6,136 nt of DNA from Betaproteobacteria bacterium. Lineage in GTDB: Bacteria > Pseudomonadota > Gammaproteobacteria > Burkholderiales > UBA9220. The stretch spans positions 1-6,136 of the forward strand of contig DOVS01000261.1 in NCBI GenBank assembly GCA_003519965.1, read 5' to 3'. Position numbers and translations under genes: made by a program. Positions 1 through 5,738 of this stretch are shown here, in pieces. Position 1 is the stretch's first letter; every line of letters starts with the position of its first letter. The notes under the pieces are model-generated. The model ran no database searches. It worked only from the letters and a program-made list of their open reading frames with translations, and was not told where the DNA came from.

Positions 1-557
1 CCGCCGCTGATGATCGCGGCGTCCACTTGATGCAGGGTAATGCCGTTGACGCGGATGGTGTCGAGACTGACGCGGTAGACCGGCACCACGCCGTTGGCGG
101 TGGCCATCCGTCCCGGCGTCCCACGACGGTAGTCGATACCAGCCTGGTTTGCCTGGAGGCTGCTTAAGGTGACGAGGCTGGCGCCGGTATCGACCAGGAA
201 CCGGATGCTCCGGCCATTGATGCGGCCGGTCGTCAGAAAATGCCCCTGGGCGTTGGCGGTGAGGACCACCTTGGGCAAGCCTTTTTCCCGATAAGTGGCG
301 GCGATGGCTTGCCCCAGATGCAACGTCCGCCGTTGATTGTCGAACACGAAAACCGCGGCGTCCGAGGTGGCGCTGATCAGTTTAACGCCCTCCGGCGACG
401 TTTCCCCCGCGCGCATGACGCGCGCCGCGCCGCCGTTAATCGTTACTACGGCCTTACCGGCGGTCAGCCCGACGATATTGACCTCCGTCGCCAGCGCGGG
501 CGCGGCGATTAGAAGGGCTAGGGAAATTAAACTAAAATAGGGCCGTTTCCATTTCAT
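1..557 (-). CDS. Exported retropepsin-like (clan AA) aspartic protease, 3' end cut off by the window
   Basis: This leftward frame has no stop before the left edge, so the C-terminus is missing. From the ATG at 557 it encodes about 185 residues. The first 23 (MKWKRPYFSLISLALLIAAPALA) form a clear signal peptide: basic N-region, hydrophobic core and an ALA cleavage site, so the protein should act in the periplasm or at the outer face of the inner membrane. Residues about 26-85 form a small beta-rich region. The protease domain follows, with FLVDTGASLVTLS at about residues 120-132, where Asp123 is the catalytic aspartate of the retropepsin D-T-G motif. After it comes the family-typical stretch TANGVVPVYRVSLDTIRVNG. 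Bacterial retropepsins of this kind are usually single-domain and work as dimers; the substrate is unknown. An in-frame ATG at 572 would add five residues (MKAVL). Neither start has a good Shine-Dalgarno, and 557 gives the more typical signal peptide. It diverges from the amidotransferase gene with almost no space. Confidence 0.85.
   Translation of the reverse strand, partial: MKWKRPYFSLISLALLIAAPALATEVNIVGLTAGKAVVTINGGAARVMRAGETSPEGVKLISATSDAAVFVFDNQRRTLHLGQAIAATYREKGLPKVVLTANAQGHFLTTGRINGRSIRFLVDTGASLVTLSSLQANQAGIDYRRGTPGRMATANGVVPVYRVSLDTIRVNGITLHQVDAAIISG
533..538 (+). promoter_or_regulatory. Possible -10 element for the amidotransferase gene
   Basis: The hexamer TAAAAT matches the sigma-70 -10 consensus at five of six positions. 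It lies in an unusually AT-rich patch (about 519-540) about 33 bases before the rightward start codon. No good -35 is visible at a 16-18 bp spacing (best match three of six). Because the two divergent genes leave no spacer, a promoter for the rightward gene would have to lie here, inside the signal-peptide codons of the protease gene. Weak support. Confidence 0.22.
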
Positions 558-558
558 C

Positions 559-562
559 AGGA
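559..562 (+). promoter_or_regulatory. Shine-Dalgarno of the amidotransferase gene
   Basis: AGGA lies eight bases before the ATG at 571 and fixes that start. It sits immediately upstream of, or inside, the first codons of the opposite-strand protease gene, depending on which protease start is used. Confidence 0.6.
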
Positions 563-570
563 CCGCTTTC

Positions 571-1278
571 ATGAAACCCGTTGCGATTTTCCGCCATGTC
601 GCCCTCGAGGGGCCCGGTTATTTTGGCACATTTCTAACCCAGCGTGGCATTCCCTGGCGGTTAATTCGCGTGGATGAAGGCGAAAGGCTGTCCGGCGAAG
701 TGACCGCGTTTAGCGGCTTGGCTTTCATGGGCGGCCCAATGAGCGTCAACGATGATTTACTTTGGCTGTCGCCGGCTTTCGATGCGGTCCGCCGCGCCGC
801 CGCGGCGGACATTCCGCTATTGGGGCATTGTCTGGGTGGACAGTTGATCGCCAAGGCGCTAGGCGCCGCGATAACGAAAGCGCCGGTTAAGGAGCTCGGC
901 TGGGGCGAGGTCACTGTAGCGGATGATCCGCTCGCTCGGGAATGGTTTGGCGAGATGCGCTGTTTCGACACTTTCCATTGGCATGGAGAAAGTTTCGCGC
1001 TGCCGCAAGGGGCTGCCTTGGTATTGAGTAGCGCCCACTGCCGAAACCAGGCGTATGTGCTGGGTAAGCATCTAGGAATGCAGTGCCATGTGGAAATGAC
1101 CGAAGACATGGTGCGCACTTGGAGCGCATCGGGAACGGAGGAAATCCGCGCCGCGCTCGCTAGTCCCGCGGTACAGTCCGCGGAAGCGATGCAGCAGAAT
1201 TTGAGTGAGCGGGTGCGGGCGTTGCACGCCGTCGCCGATGTTCTGTACGGCCGCTGGATTCAGGGACTGGCGGACTGA
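571..1278 (+). CDS. Class I glutamine amidotransferase (GMP synthase-like, free-standing)
   Basis: A 235-residue protein of the free-standing class I glutamine amidotransferase family (COG0518-like, related to the amidotransferase domain of GMP synthase). The full catalytic triad is visible. Cys87 lies in the nucleophile elbow GHCLGGQ (85-91). His173 and Glu175 lie in GMQCHVE (169-175), the equivalent of the usual G-x-Q-x-H-P-E motif. The oxyanion-region segment AFMGGPMSV is at 51-59. No synthetase, ATP-binding or other acceptor domain is attached, and the length fits stand-alone members. It should therefore hydrolyse glutamine, or a gamma-glutamyl compound, in the cytoplasm. Some relatives act on gamma-glutamyl substrates and others are annotated only as GMP synthase-like; the acceptor cannot be told from sequence. 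It is a single-gene rightward unit, divergent from the protease gene and convergent with the ferritin-like gene 25 bases beyond its stop. Confidence 0.88.
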   Translation: MKPVAIFRHVALEGPGYFGTFLTQRGIPWRLIRVDEGERLSGEVTAFSGLAFMGGPMSVNDDLLWLSPAFDAVRRAAAADIPLLGHCLGGQLIAKALGAAITKAPVKELGWGEVTVADDPLAREWFGEMRCFDTFHWHGESFALPQGAALVLSSAHCRNQAYVLGKHLGMQCHVEMTEDMVRTWSASGTEEIRAALASPAVQSAEAMQQNLSERVRALHAVADVLYGRWIQGLAD

Positions 1279-1303
1279 CGCTGTAATCAAGCGGCGCGGG
1301 TGC

Positions 1304-2137
1304 TCAGAATATCGTGGCCCTGGCCACGGCGGTTAGCGGAAGACGCAGCAGACGTTTGAGAAATGGCGCGAGCGGCAGGGGGGCGAGCAGCATATCGACC
1401 GCCATGCGGTAAGGGTAACGCCGCCGCGCCCAACGGTTGATCTTCTTGCTGAAGCGGACGTAGTCCGCGTCGTTGAAAGGGGTGTCCGGGTGCCGCCCGA
1501 TAAATGCATGCTTGAAGGCGACATAACCATCATCGTCGCCAATTTCCCGGATTCGCCGCCAGATTGTTCGCGCCACGGTGGCGGCGCTGTTTTTCTCGAT
1601 GGCGTTATAGGCTTGGAATAGCCGGTGGAAGTGGGTGAAATGGCGCACCTCATCCGCTTTAATCTGCGTGAGCAGTTGCTTTAGCACCGGTTCGTTAGCA
1701 TAGTCGTACAGGCAGCGGTAGAGTGTGGACGTTCCGGTTTCCACCACACAGCGGGCCGCCATTTCCAACGCCCGGCTGGGCTCCAGCTCCTCGGCGGTGC
1801 ATAAGGCGCCATATTGCTGAGCGAAGCCGTGGTAAGCGCTATCCCAGTCGAACTCCGGCCATGCTGCGCGGATATAGGCGCGTAGCGACTTGCCGTGCTG
1901 TATTTCCTCTTGCCGCCAATGATCGGTTAGCCAAGCGGATGCGTCCGGATTGTCTTGGTAGTGATCCACCAGATTGCGCGCATAAAGATCCGCCATGATT
2001 TCCACGAAGGATGCGGAAGTCAGCAGGAAGAATAGCTGCTCGTCATCCCGTACCAGTGTGCTATCGATAGCGCCGAAGTCGATGTCCTCTAAGCGCCAAT
2101 TTTTTTTAGGGGTATATTTTTCTGTAGCCGGCTTCAT
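1304..2137 (-). CDS. Ferritin-like diiron protein resembling acyl-ACP desaturases
   Basis: A 277-residue, largely helical protein of the ferritin-like superfamily. The six expected diiron ligands can be placed: Glu46 (in FVEIMADLY), Glu78 and His81 (in EEIQHG), Glu133 (in CVVETGTS), and Glu163 and His166 (in DEVRH). The paired motifs EExxHG and DExRH, and the spacings 32, 55 and 30, closely follow plant and bacterial soluble acyl-ACP desaturases (castor enzyme ligands Glu105, Glu143/His146, Glu196, Glu229/His232, from established knowledge). The protein is much shorter than those enzymes (about 360 residues mature). Its basic, proline-rich hydrophobic tail (about 245-277) could touch membranes. 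It may be an oxidase, hydroxylase or desaturase; the substrate is unknown. The ATG at 2137 is fixed by AGGAG seven bases upstream. A run of eight A lies in codons 10-13. It follows the yajL stop by 83 bases on the same strand and may have its own promoter. Confidence 0.82.
   Translation of the reverse strand: MKPATEKYTPKKNWRLEDIDFGAIDSTLVRDDEQLFFLLTSASFVEIMADLYARNLVDHYQDNPDASAWLTDHWRQEEIQHGKSLRAYIRAAWPEFDWDSAYHGFAQQYGALCTAEELEPSRALEMAARCVVETGTSTLYRCLYDYANEPVLKQLLTQIKADEVRHFTHFHRLFQAYNAIEKNSAATVARTIWRRIREIGDDDGYVAFKHAFIGRHPDTPFNDADYVRFSKKINRWARRRYPYRMAVDMLLAPLPLAPFLKRLLRLPLTAVARATIF
1313..1328. other. GC-rich stem-loop at the convergent gene ends
   Basis: CGTGGCC and GGCCACG form a perfect 7-bp inverted repeat around two bases (realistically 6 bp with a 4-base loop). 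It lies 35 bases past the amidotransferase stop and inside the last codons of the ferritin-like gene. The position suits a shared terminator between convergent genes. However, neither strand has a following U-tract, so it is not a standard intrinsic terminator. Confidence 0.3.
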
Positions 2138-2144
2138 GATGAAG

Positions 2145-2149
2145 CTCCT
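2145..2149 (-). promoter_or_regulatory. Shine-Dalgarno of the ferritin-like gene
   Basis: AGGAG on the minus strand, seven bases before the ATG at 2137. It is strong and fixes that start. It borders an inverted repeat that spans the start codon (2131-2145). Confidence 0.65.
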
Positions 2150-2220
2150 AGCTTGGCGGACTTTCGTCGAGAGGTCCGGCTGTTATTGTCGCGTAAGACG
2201 CGCCACCTTGGCGAGAAGCG

Positions 2221-2778
2221 TTAATTTGCAGGCCGTTGCAGACGGGCCTCCACCTCATCGCGTTTTTCCTTTCCCACCAAGGTTTCCACTAATTCTAGGG
2301 CAAAGTCCATCGCCGTTCCCGGTCCGCGCGAGGTGATGATCCGGCCGTCCTTGACCACTGGCGTGGTAAGGTAAGCGGTGTCGGGCAGATTCATTTGATC
2401 GAGAACCCCAGGGTAGCTGGTGGCGCGCTTACCCTGAAGAACGCCGGCTTTCGCCAACACCGCTGGGGCCGCGCAAATCGCGGCGACATATTTGCCCGCG
2501 GTGTCCATTTGGCGCACTAGATGCTGGATGCGCGCGTCTTCCTTCAAATGCGTTGTTCCCGGTATTCCTCCAGGAAGGACGATCATATCAAAATCATCCT
2601 TGAGCGCCAGTTCGAGGGTGGTGTCCGGCACGAGAGTGACGCCCTGGCTTGCTTTGACCGGCAGCATGTCCAGTCCGGCGCTGACGACCTCGATTCCGGC
2701 GCGGCGCAACAAATCGATGACGGTCACCGCTTCCATTTCCTCGCAGCCTTGGGCGATGGGGACGAGTACCTTGGGCAT
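2221..2778 (-). CDS. yajL: YajL, DJ-1/PfpI family protein, with its own start inside the fused frame
   Basis: This is the 185-residue C-terminal half of the fused frame, given separately because it keeps its own AAGGAG (2787-2792) eight bases before the ATG at 2778. It can therefore be made alone as well as fused to YajQ. It is a complete member of the DJ-1/YajL branch. Visible are [12 protein letters not shown] near the N-terminus (Glu16 matches DJ-1 Glu18), PGGIPG (69-74), the nucleophile elbow [10 protein letters not shown] with the reactive Cys102, and [14 protein letters not shown] near the C-terminus. Family members protect against oxidative and electrophile stress; a protein and nucleotide deglycase activity has been proposed and is debated. 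E. coli YajL is about 196 residues, so the length fits. It ends in TAA at 2221, 83 bases before the ferritin-like gene on the same strand. It is not a PfpI-type peptidase or ThiJ kinase; those older names reflect annotation history. Confidence 0.88.
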   Translation of the reverse strand: MPKVLVPIAQGCEEMEAVTVIDLLRRAGIEVVSAGLDMLPVKASQGVTLVPDTTLELALKDDFDMIVLPGGIPGTTHLKEDARIQHLVRQMDTAGKYVAAICAAPAVLAKAGVLQGKRATSYPGVLDQMNLPDTAYLTTPVVKDGRIITSRGPGTAMDFALELVETLVGKEKRDEVEARLQRPAN

Positions 2779-3285
2779 GATGCGGACTCCTTGGCGAGAT
2801 TTCTCGCGGAAATTTTGGAACTGTAGCGGGAAATCGGTAACGAATTGGCGTACTTGCTGAATCGCCGTTTGCAGCGTGTCTCGTTTGGCGCCGGACACGC
2901 GCACCGCTTCGCCTTGGATGCTGGCCTGAACTTTTAGCTTGCCGTCCTTGAGCTGCTTGACGATTTTTTTTGCTAGCTCGGCGGCTACCCCGGTCTCGAC
3001 AGTCACCGATTGCTTTACCTTGTTGCCGCTGACTTTCTCGATTTTTCCCAAGGCGAGGCATTGGATGTCGATGCCCCGCTTAATCAGTTTGGCGTTGAGG
3101 ATGTCGATGACCTGTCCGAGCTTGAAGTCATCGTCCGCGTGGACAGTCAGTTGGTATTCCGTTTGTTCGACGCGGGCGTCCGATCCCTTGAAATCGAAGC
3201 GAGTGCTGACTTCTTTGTTGGTCTGCTCGATGGCGTTCTTGACTTCCTGCTTATCGACTTCCGAAACAATGTCAAACGAGGGCAT
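2221..3285 (-). CDS. yajQ: YajQ family protein in frame with YajL (fusion by loss of the YajQ stop)
   Basis: The frame encodes 354 residues. Residues 1-161 are a complete YajQ, from the signature [11 protein letters not shown] to the usual C-terminal LQFQNFRE; that is essentially the family length (about 160). YajQ is a cytoplasmic protein with two ferredoxin-like folds that binds nucleic acid or nucleotides; some homologues are reported cyclic-di-GMP effectors. Where YajQ normally stops, codon 162 is AAA (2800-2802). The frame then runs through KSRQGVRI into a complete YajL starting at residue 170. The ATG at 3285 is chosen because it begins the conserved N-terminus and has AAGGAG (3293-3298) seven bases upstream. 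The frame is open upstream to an ATG at 3360, but those 25 residues ([10 protein letters not shown]...) resemble nothing in YajQ. If the AAA is really TAA, yajQ would be 2800-3285 and yajL a separate gene. YajQ identity is certain; the fusion is as read. Confidence 0.9.
   Translation of the reverse strand: MPSFDIVSEVDKQEVKNAIEQTNKEVSTRFDFKGSDARVEQTEYQLTVHADDDFKLGQVIDILNAKLIKRGIDIQCLALGKIEKVSGNKVKQSVTVETGVAAELAKKIVKQLKDGKLKVQASIQGEAVRVSGAKRDTLQTAIQQVRQFVTDFPLQFQNFREKSRQGVRIMPKVLVPIAQGCEEMEAVTVIDLLRRAGIEVVSAGLDMLPVKASQGVTLVPDTTLELALKDDFDMIVLPGGIPGTTHLKEDARIQHLVRQMDTAGKYVAAICAAPAVLAKAGVLQGKRATSYPGVLDQMNLPDTAYLTTPVVKDGRIITSRGPGTAMDFALELVETLVGKEKRDEVEARLQRPAN
2787..2792 (-). promoter_or_regulatory. 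Internal Shine-Dalgarno for yajL
   Basis: AAGGAG on the minus strand, eight bases before the YajL ATG at 2778. It sits inside the open frame as the codons for Q-G-V and shows that yajL was, or still is, initiated independently of yajQ. Confidence 0.65.
2794..2807 (-). other. Small inverted repeat at the YajQ-YajL junction
   Basis: GCGAGA and TCTCGC are perfect complements around two bases; in RNA this would be a 5-bp stem with an AAAT loop. It covers the last YajQ codons and the codon (2800-2802) where a stop would be expected, just upstream of the yajL Shine-Dalgarno. The AAA codon lies in the loop and stem edge. It is too short to act as a terminator. Confidence 0.3.
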
Positions 3286-3292
3286 AGCATGG

Positions 3293-3298
3293 CTCCTT
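3293..3298 (-). promoter_or_regulatory. Shine-Dalgarno of yajQ, deciding the start
   Basis: AAGGAG seven bases before the ATG at 3285. It is a near-perfect ribosome binding site and rules against the upstream in-frame ATG at 3360. A second ATG at 3290 is out of frame. Confidence 0.7.
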
Positions 3299-3309
3299 AA
3301 GGGATGGCT

Positions 3310-3326
3310 TGCCGCGTTTCGCGGCA
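3310..3326 (-). other. Stem-loop in the yajQ leader
   Basis: TGCCGCG and CGCGGCA form a perfect 7-bp inverted repeat around a 3-base loop, ending 11 bases before the yajQ Shine-Dalgarno. It lies in the roughly 180-base gap between argG and yajQ. No U-tract follows on either strand, so it is better read as a leader structure or mRNA 5'-end stabiliser than as a terminator for argG. Confidence 0.35.
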
Positions 3327-3365
3327 GTATGCGGGTTGCTGTCGCGGTCCGGCATGACAACGATC

Positions 3366-3371
3366 ATTATT
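3366..3371 (-). promoter_or_regulatory. Possible -10 element for yajQ
   Basis: AATAAT on the minus strand matches the sigma-70 -10 at five of six positions and lies about 80 bases before the yajQ start. No recognisable -35 is found at normal spacing. It is included because this gap is the natural place for a yajQ promoter. Confidence 0.2.
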
Positions 3372-3425
3372 CGGCGGCTCTCGGAGGCGTCCCGATAGCG
3401 CATGCCGGCGGATAAGCGCGGAAGT

Positions 3426-3442
3426 GCGCGGCATCGCCGCGC
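3426..3442 (-). terminator. GC-rich hairpin after argG, possible weak terminator
   Basis: GCGCGG and CCGCGC form a 6-bp, all-GC stem with a 5-base loop, beginning 23 bases after the argG stop. The following bases on the transcribed strand (ACTTCCGCG) are not a U-tract. If this ends the arg transcript it is not a canonical intrinsic terminator. Confidence 0.28.
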
Positions 3443-3465
3443 CGCGTGTTATCCATCTTCCTATC

Positions 3466-4680
3466 CTAAGATGATTTCAACTGGGCGGCAATACGCATCC
3501 GCAACGCGTTCAGCTTAATGAAGCCAGCGGCATCCGCTTGATTGTAGGCGCCCTGATCTTCCTCGAATGTGGCGATGGCGGGGTCGAACAGGGAATCGCT
3601 CGGGGAGTCGCGTCCCACCACCATCACACCGCCCTTGTAAAGCTTCAGCCGCACCCAGCCGTTAACCGTGGCCTGGGATGCGTCGATCATGGTTTGCATC
3701 ATCCGGCGCTCCGGACTCCACCAATAACCATTATAAACAAGCGATGCGTAGCGCGGCATAAGCTCATCCTTGAGATGAGCGGTTTCCCGGTCGAGGGTCA
3801 GCGATTCGATGGCGCGGTGCGCCTTGAGCATAAGGGCGCCGCCGGGGGTTTCATAACAGCCGCGGGACTTCATGCCGACATAGCGGTTCTCCACGATATC
3901 CAGCCGCCCCACGCCGTGTTTTCCCGCCAGGCGGTTGAGTTCGGCGAGCACCGCCGCCGCCGGCATGGCGCGGCCGTTGATGGCGGAAATATCGCCGCCG
4001 CGGTATTCCAGCTCGACATATTCCGGCTGATCGGGCGCGGCTTCCGGCGAAACCGTCCAGCGCCACATGGATTCTTCCGGCTCGCAGGCAGGGTCTTCTA
4101 GAATACCGCCCTCGTAAGAAATGTGCAGCAAATTAGCGTCCATGCTGTAAGGGCTGCCGCCGCCCTTTTTCTTTTCTACCGAGATGCCATGCCGCTCGGC
4201 GTAAGCCAGCAGTTTTTCTCGCGAGGTGAGGTCCCATTCGCGCCAGGGTGCGATGACCTGGATATCCGGTTGAAGCGCGTAATAGCCCAGTTCAAAACGC
4301 ACTTGGTCGTTGCCCTTGCCGGTCGCGCCGTGGGCGACCGCGTTGGCGCCGGTTTGGCGGGCGATTTCGATCTGACGTTTTGAAATGAGGGGGCGCGCAA
4401 TACTGGTGCCGAGCAGGTATTCCCCTTCGTAGACCGCGTTGGCGCGGAACATGGGAAAGACGAAGTCGCGGGCGAATTCCTCGCGCAGGTCGTCGACGAA
4501 TATTTCTTTAACGCCGATGGCCTGCGCCTTGGCGCGGGCCGGTTCGACTTCCTCGCCCTGGCCAATATCGGCGGTAAAGGTCACCACCTCGCAATGGTAG
4601 GTGTCTTGCAGCCATTTTAGAATGACCGAGGTGTCTAGGCCGCCGGAATAGGCGAGCACGACTTTATTGATAGCTGACAT
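3466..4680 (-). CDS. argG: Argininosuccinate synthase
   Basis: A 404-residue argininosuccinate synthase. It joins citrulline and aspartate with ATP to give argininosuccinate, AMP and pyrophosphate, the penultimate step of arginine synthesis, as a cytoplasmic tetramer. The N-type ATP pyrophosphatase loop AYSGGLDTS is at 10-18. The conserved [12 protein letters not shown] is at 88-99, and [13 protein letters not shown] (118-130) carries residues for ATP and citrulline/aspartate binding. [17 protein letters not shown] (176-192) is the synthetase-domain signature. Length is normal for the common bacterial type of about 400 residues. An ATG at 4692 would add MEAL, but the one at 4680 has GGAAG five bases upstream and starts at the usual N-terminus, so it is preferred. 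It lies 107 bases after argF on the same strand and is probably in the same transcript. The stop is TAG at 3466. Confidence 0.97.
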   Translation of the reverse strand: MSAINKVVLAYSGGLDTSVILKWLQDTYHCEVVTFTADIGQGEEVEPARAKAQAIGVKEIFVDDLREEFARDFVFPMFRANAVYEGEYLLGTSIARPLISKRQIEIARQTGANAVAHGATGKGNDQVRFELGYYALQPDIQVIAPWREWDLTSREKLLAYAERHGISVEKKKGGGSPYSMDANLLHISYEGGILEDPACEPEESMWRWTVSPEAAPDQPEYVELEYRGGDISAINGRAMPAAAVLAELNRLAGKHGVGRLDIVENRYVGMKSRGCYETPGGALMLKAHRAIESLTLDRETAHLKDELMPRYASLVYNGYWWSPERRMMQTMIDASQATVNGWVRLKLYKGGVMVVGRDSPSDSLFDPAIATFEEDQGAYNQADAAGFIKLNALRMRIAAQLKSS

Positions 4681-4787
4681 AAGTGCTTCCATTGGTTGAA
4701 TCGAATCCGGCGAGATGAACGCCGCTGTGTCTAGCGCCGCCTATTCGCGTAGCGGAAGCGCGTCATGGCGTGTATTGACCTTGGTGT

Positions 4788-5729
4788 TCAATCGGTTATC
4801 TGGCCGAGCAGCAAATATTCCAGTAGCGCTTTTTGCGTGTGCAGCCGGTTTTCCGCTTCATCCCATACTACGCTTTGCGGGCCATCGATCACGTTCGCCT
4901 CTACCTCCTCGCCGCGATGGGCCGGCAAGCAATGCATGAACAGCGCATCCGGGTTGGCTAGCGCCATCATTTCCTGGTCTACCCGGTAATCGGCGAATAT
5001 TTTTTTGCGCTCCTCGATTTCCTCTTCGTAGCCCATGCTGGTCCATACATCGGTAGTAACCAAATCGGCGCCGCGCGTGGCGTCGAGAGGATCAGTGAAG
5101 CATTCCAAGTGCATGCTCTCGAAACTTTCGCCGCGTTCCGGCTCGATTTCGTAGCCGGGAGGAGTGGACACATGCATATTGAAGTCGAGTAATTTGGCGG
5201 CTTGCAACCAAGTGTTGCACACATTATTGCTGTCGCCGATCCATGCCACCGTTTTGCCGCGGATCGAGCCGCGTTGCTCAATGTAGGTAAAAATGTCCGC
5301 CAGGATTTGGCAAGGATGGTATTCATCGGTCAAGCCGTTGATGACCGGCACACGCGAGTGGGCGGCGAAACGTTCCACGATCGCTTGCTCGAAAGTGCGG
5401 ATCATAACGACATCCACCATTCGCGAAATGACTTCGGCGACATCCTCGATGGGCTCGCCGCGTCCTAGCTGCGTATCCCGGGCGCTTAAGAACAAGGCGT
5501 CTCCGCCCAATTGGTTCATCCCCGCTTCGAACGAGACCCGGGTGCGCGTCGAGTTTTTCTCGAAAATCATCGCTAGGTTCTTGCCGTGCAGCGGCTGGTA
5601 AACGTCGCCGCGGCGGTGGCGCGCCTTCAAAAGGCGGCTGCGGGCGAGCAGGTAGTCGATCGCCGTGGCGTCGAAATCCTTTAGCTGCAAGAAATGTCGG
5701 GTGGGTAAGGAGTTGGCTTGCATCAACAT
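4788..5729 (-). CDS. argF: Ornithine carbamoyltransferase, anabolic type
   Basis: A 313-residue ornithine carbamoyltransferase, which makes citrulline from ornithine and carbamoyl phosphate and acts as a cytoplasmic trimer. The carbamoyl-phosphate-binding FEKNSTRTRVSFE is at 56-68 (STRTR at 60-64). HPCQ is at 138-141, the ornithine-binding DVWTSMG loop at 227-233, and the catalytic-cysteine motif HCLP at 266-269, followed by AHRGEEV. Length and the biosynthetic gene neighbours argD and argG argue for the anabolic enzyme rather than catabolic ArcB. The start is either the ATG at 5729 or the one at 5723 (MLM...). Neither has a strong Shine-Dalgarno; only 9 bases separate 5729 from the argD stop, so translational coupling to argD is likely. 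Conserved similarity begins at TRHFL (10-14). The stop is TGA at 4788. Confidence 0.96.
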   Translation of the reverse strand: MLMQANSLPTRHFLQLKDFDATAIDYLLARSRLLKARHRRGDVYQPLHGKNLAMIFEKNSTRTRVSFEAGMNQLGGDALFLSARDTQLGRGEPIEDVAEVISRMVDVVMIRTFEQAIVERFAAHSRVPVINGLTDEYHPCQILADIFTYIEQRGSIRGKTVAWIGDSNNVCNTWLQAAKLLDFNMHVSTPPGYEIEPERGESFESMHLECFTDPLDATRGADLVTTDVWTSMGYEEEIEERKKIFADYRVDQEMMALANPDALFMHCLPAHRGEEVEANVIDGPQSVVWDEAENRLHTQKALLEYLLLGQITD

Positions 5730-5738
5730 TCGGTAAAT

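Noticed and set aside
240..540. Rightward open frames opposite the protease gene
   Set aside because: They are antisense to a convincing signal peptide plus D-T-G protease frame, have low-complexity composition and no family motifs.
618..1118. Leftward frame of 166 residues opposite the amidotransferase
   Set aside because: Antisense shadow of a gene with an intact catalytic triad; serine/proline-rich with no recognisable domain.
2201..2213. CGCCA-ACC/AGG-TGGCG hairpin after yajL as a terminator
   Set aside because: Only 5 bp and no U-tract on the transcribed strand; the short gap to the diiron gene is equally consistent with read-through.
3286..3360. Upstream in-frame extension of YajQ to an ATG at 3360
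   Set aside because: The 25 extra residues have no resemblance to YajQ, and the ATG at 3285 begins the conserved MPSFDIV and has a near-perfect Shine-Dalgarno seven bases upstream.
3538..4101. Rightward frame of 187 residues opposite argG
   Set aside because: Antisense shadow typical of GC-rich coding DNA; no ribosome binding site and no motif, and argG is certain.
4681..4692. ArgG start four residues earlier (MEAL…)
   Set aside because: No Shine-Dalgarno precedes 4692, while GGAAG precedes the ATG at 4680, which matches the usual ArgG N-terminus.
4693..4787. Short GC-rich partial repeats between argF and argG
   Set aside because: Stems of at most four pairs with long loops; no evidence for a REP element, terminator or operator.
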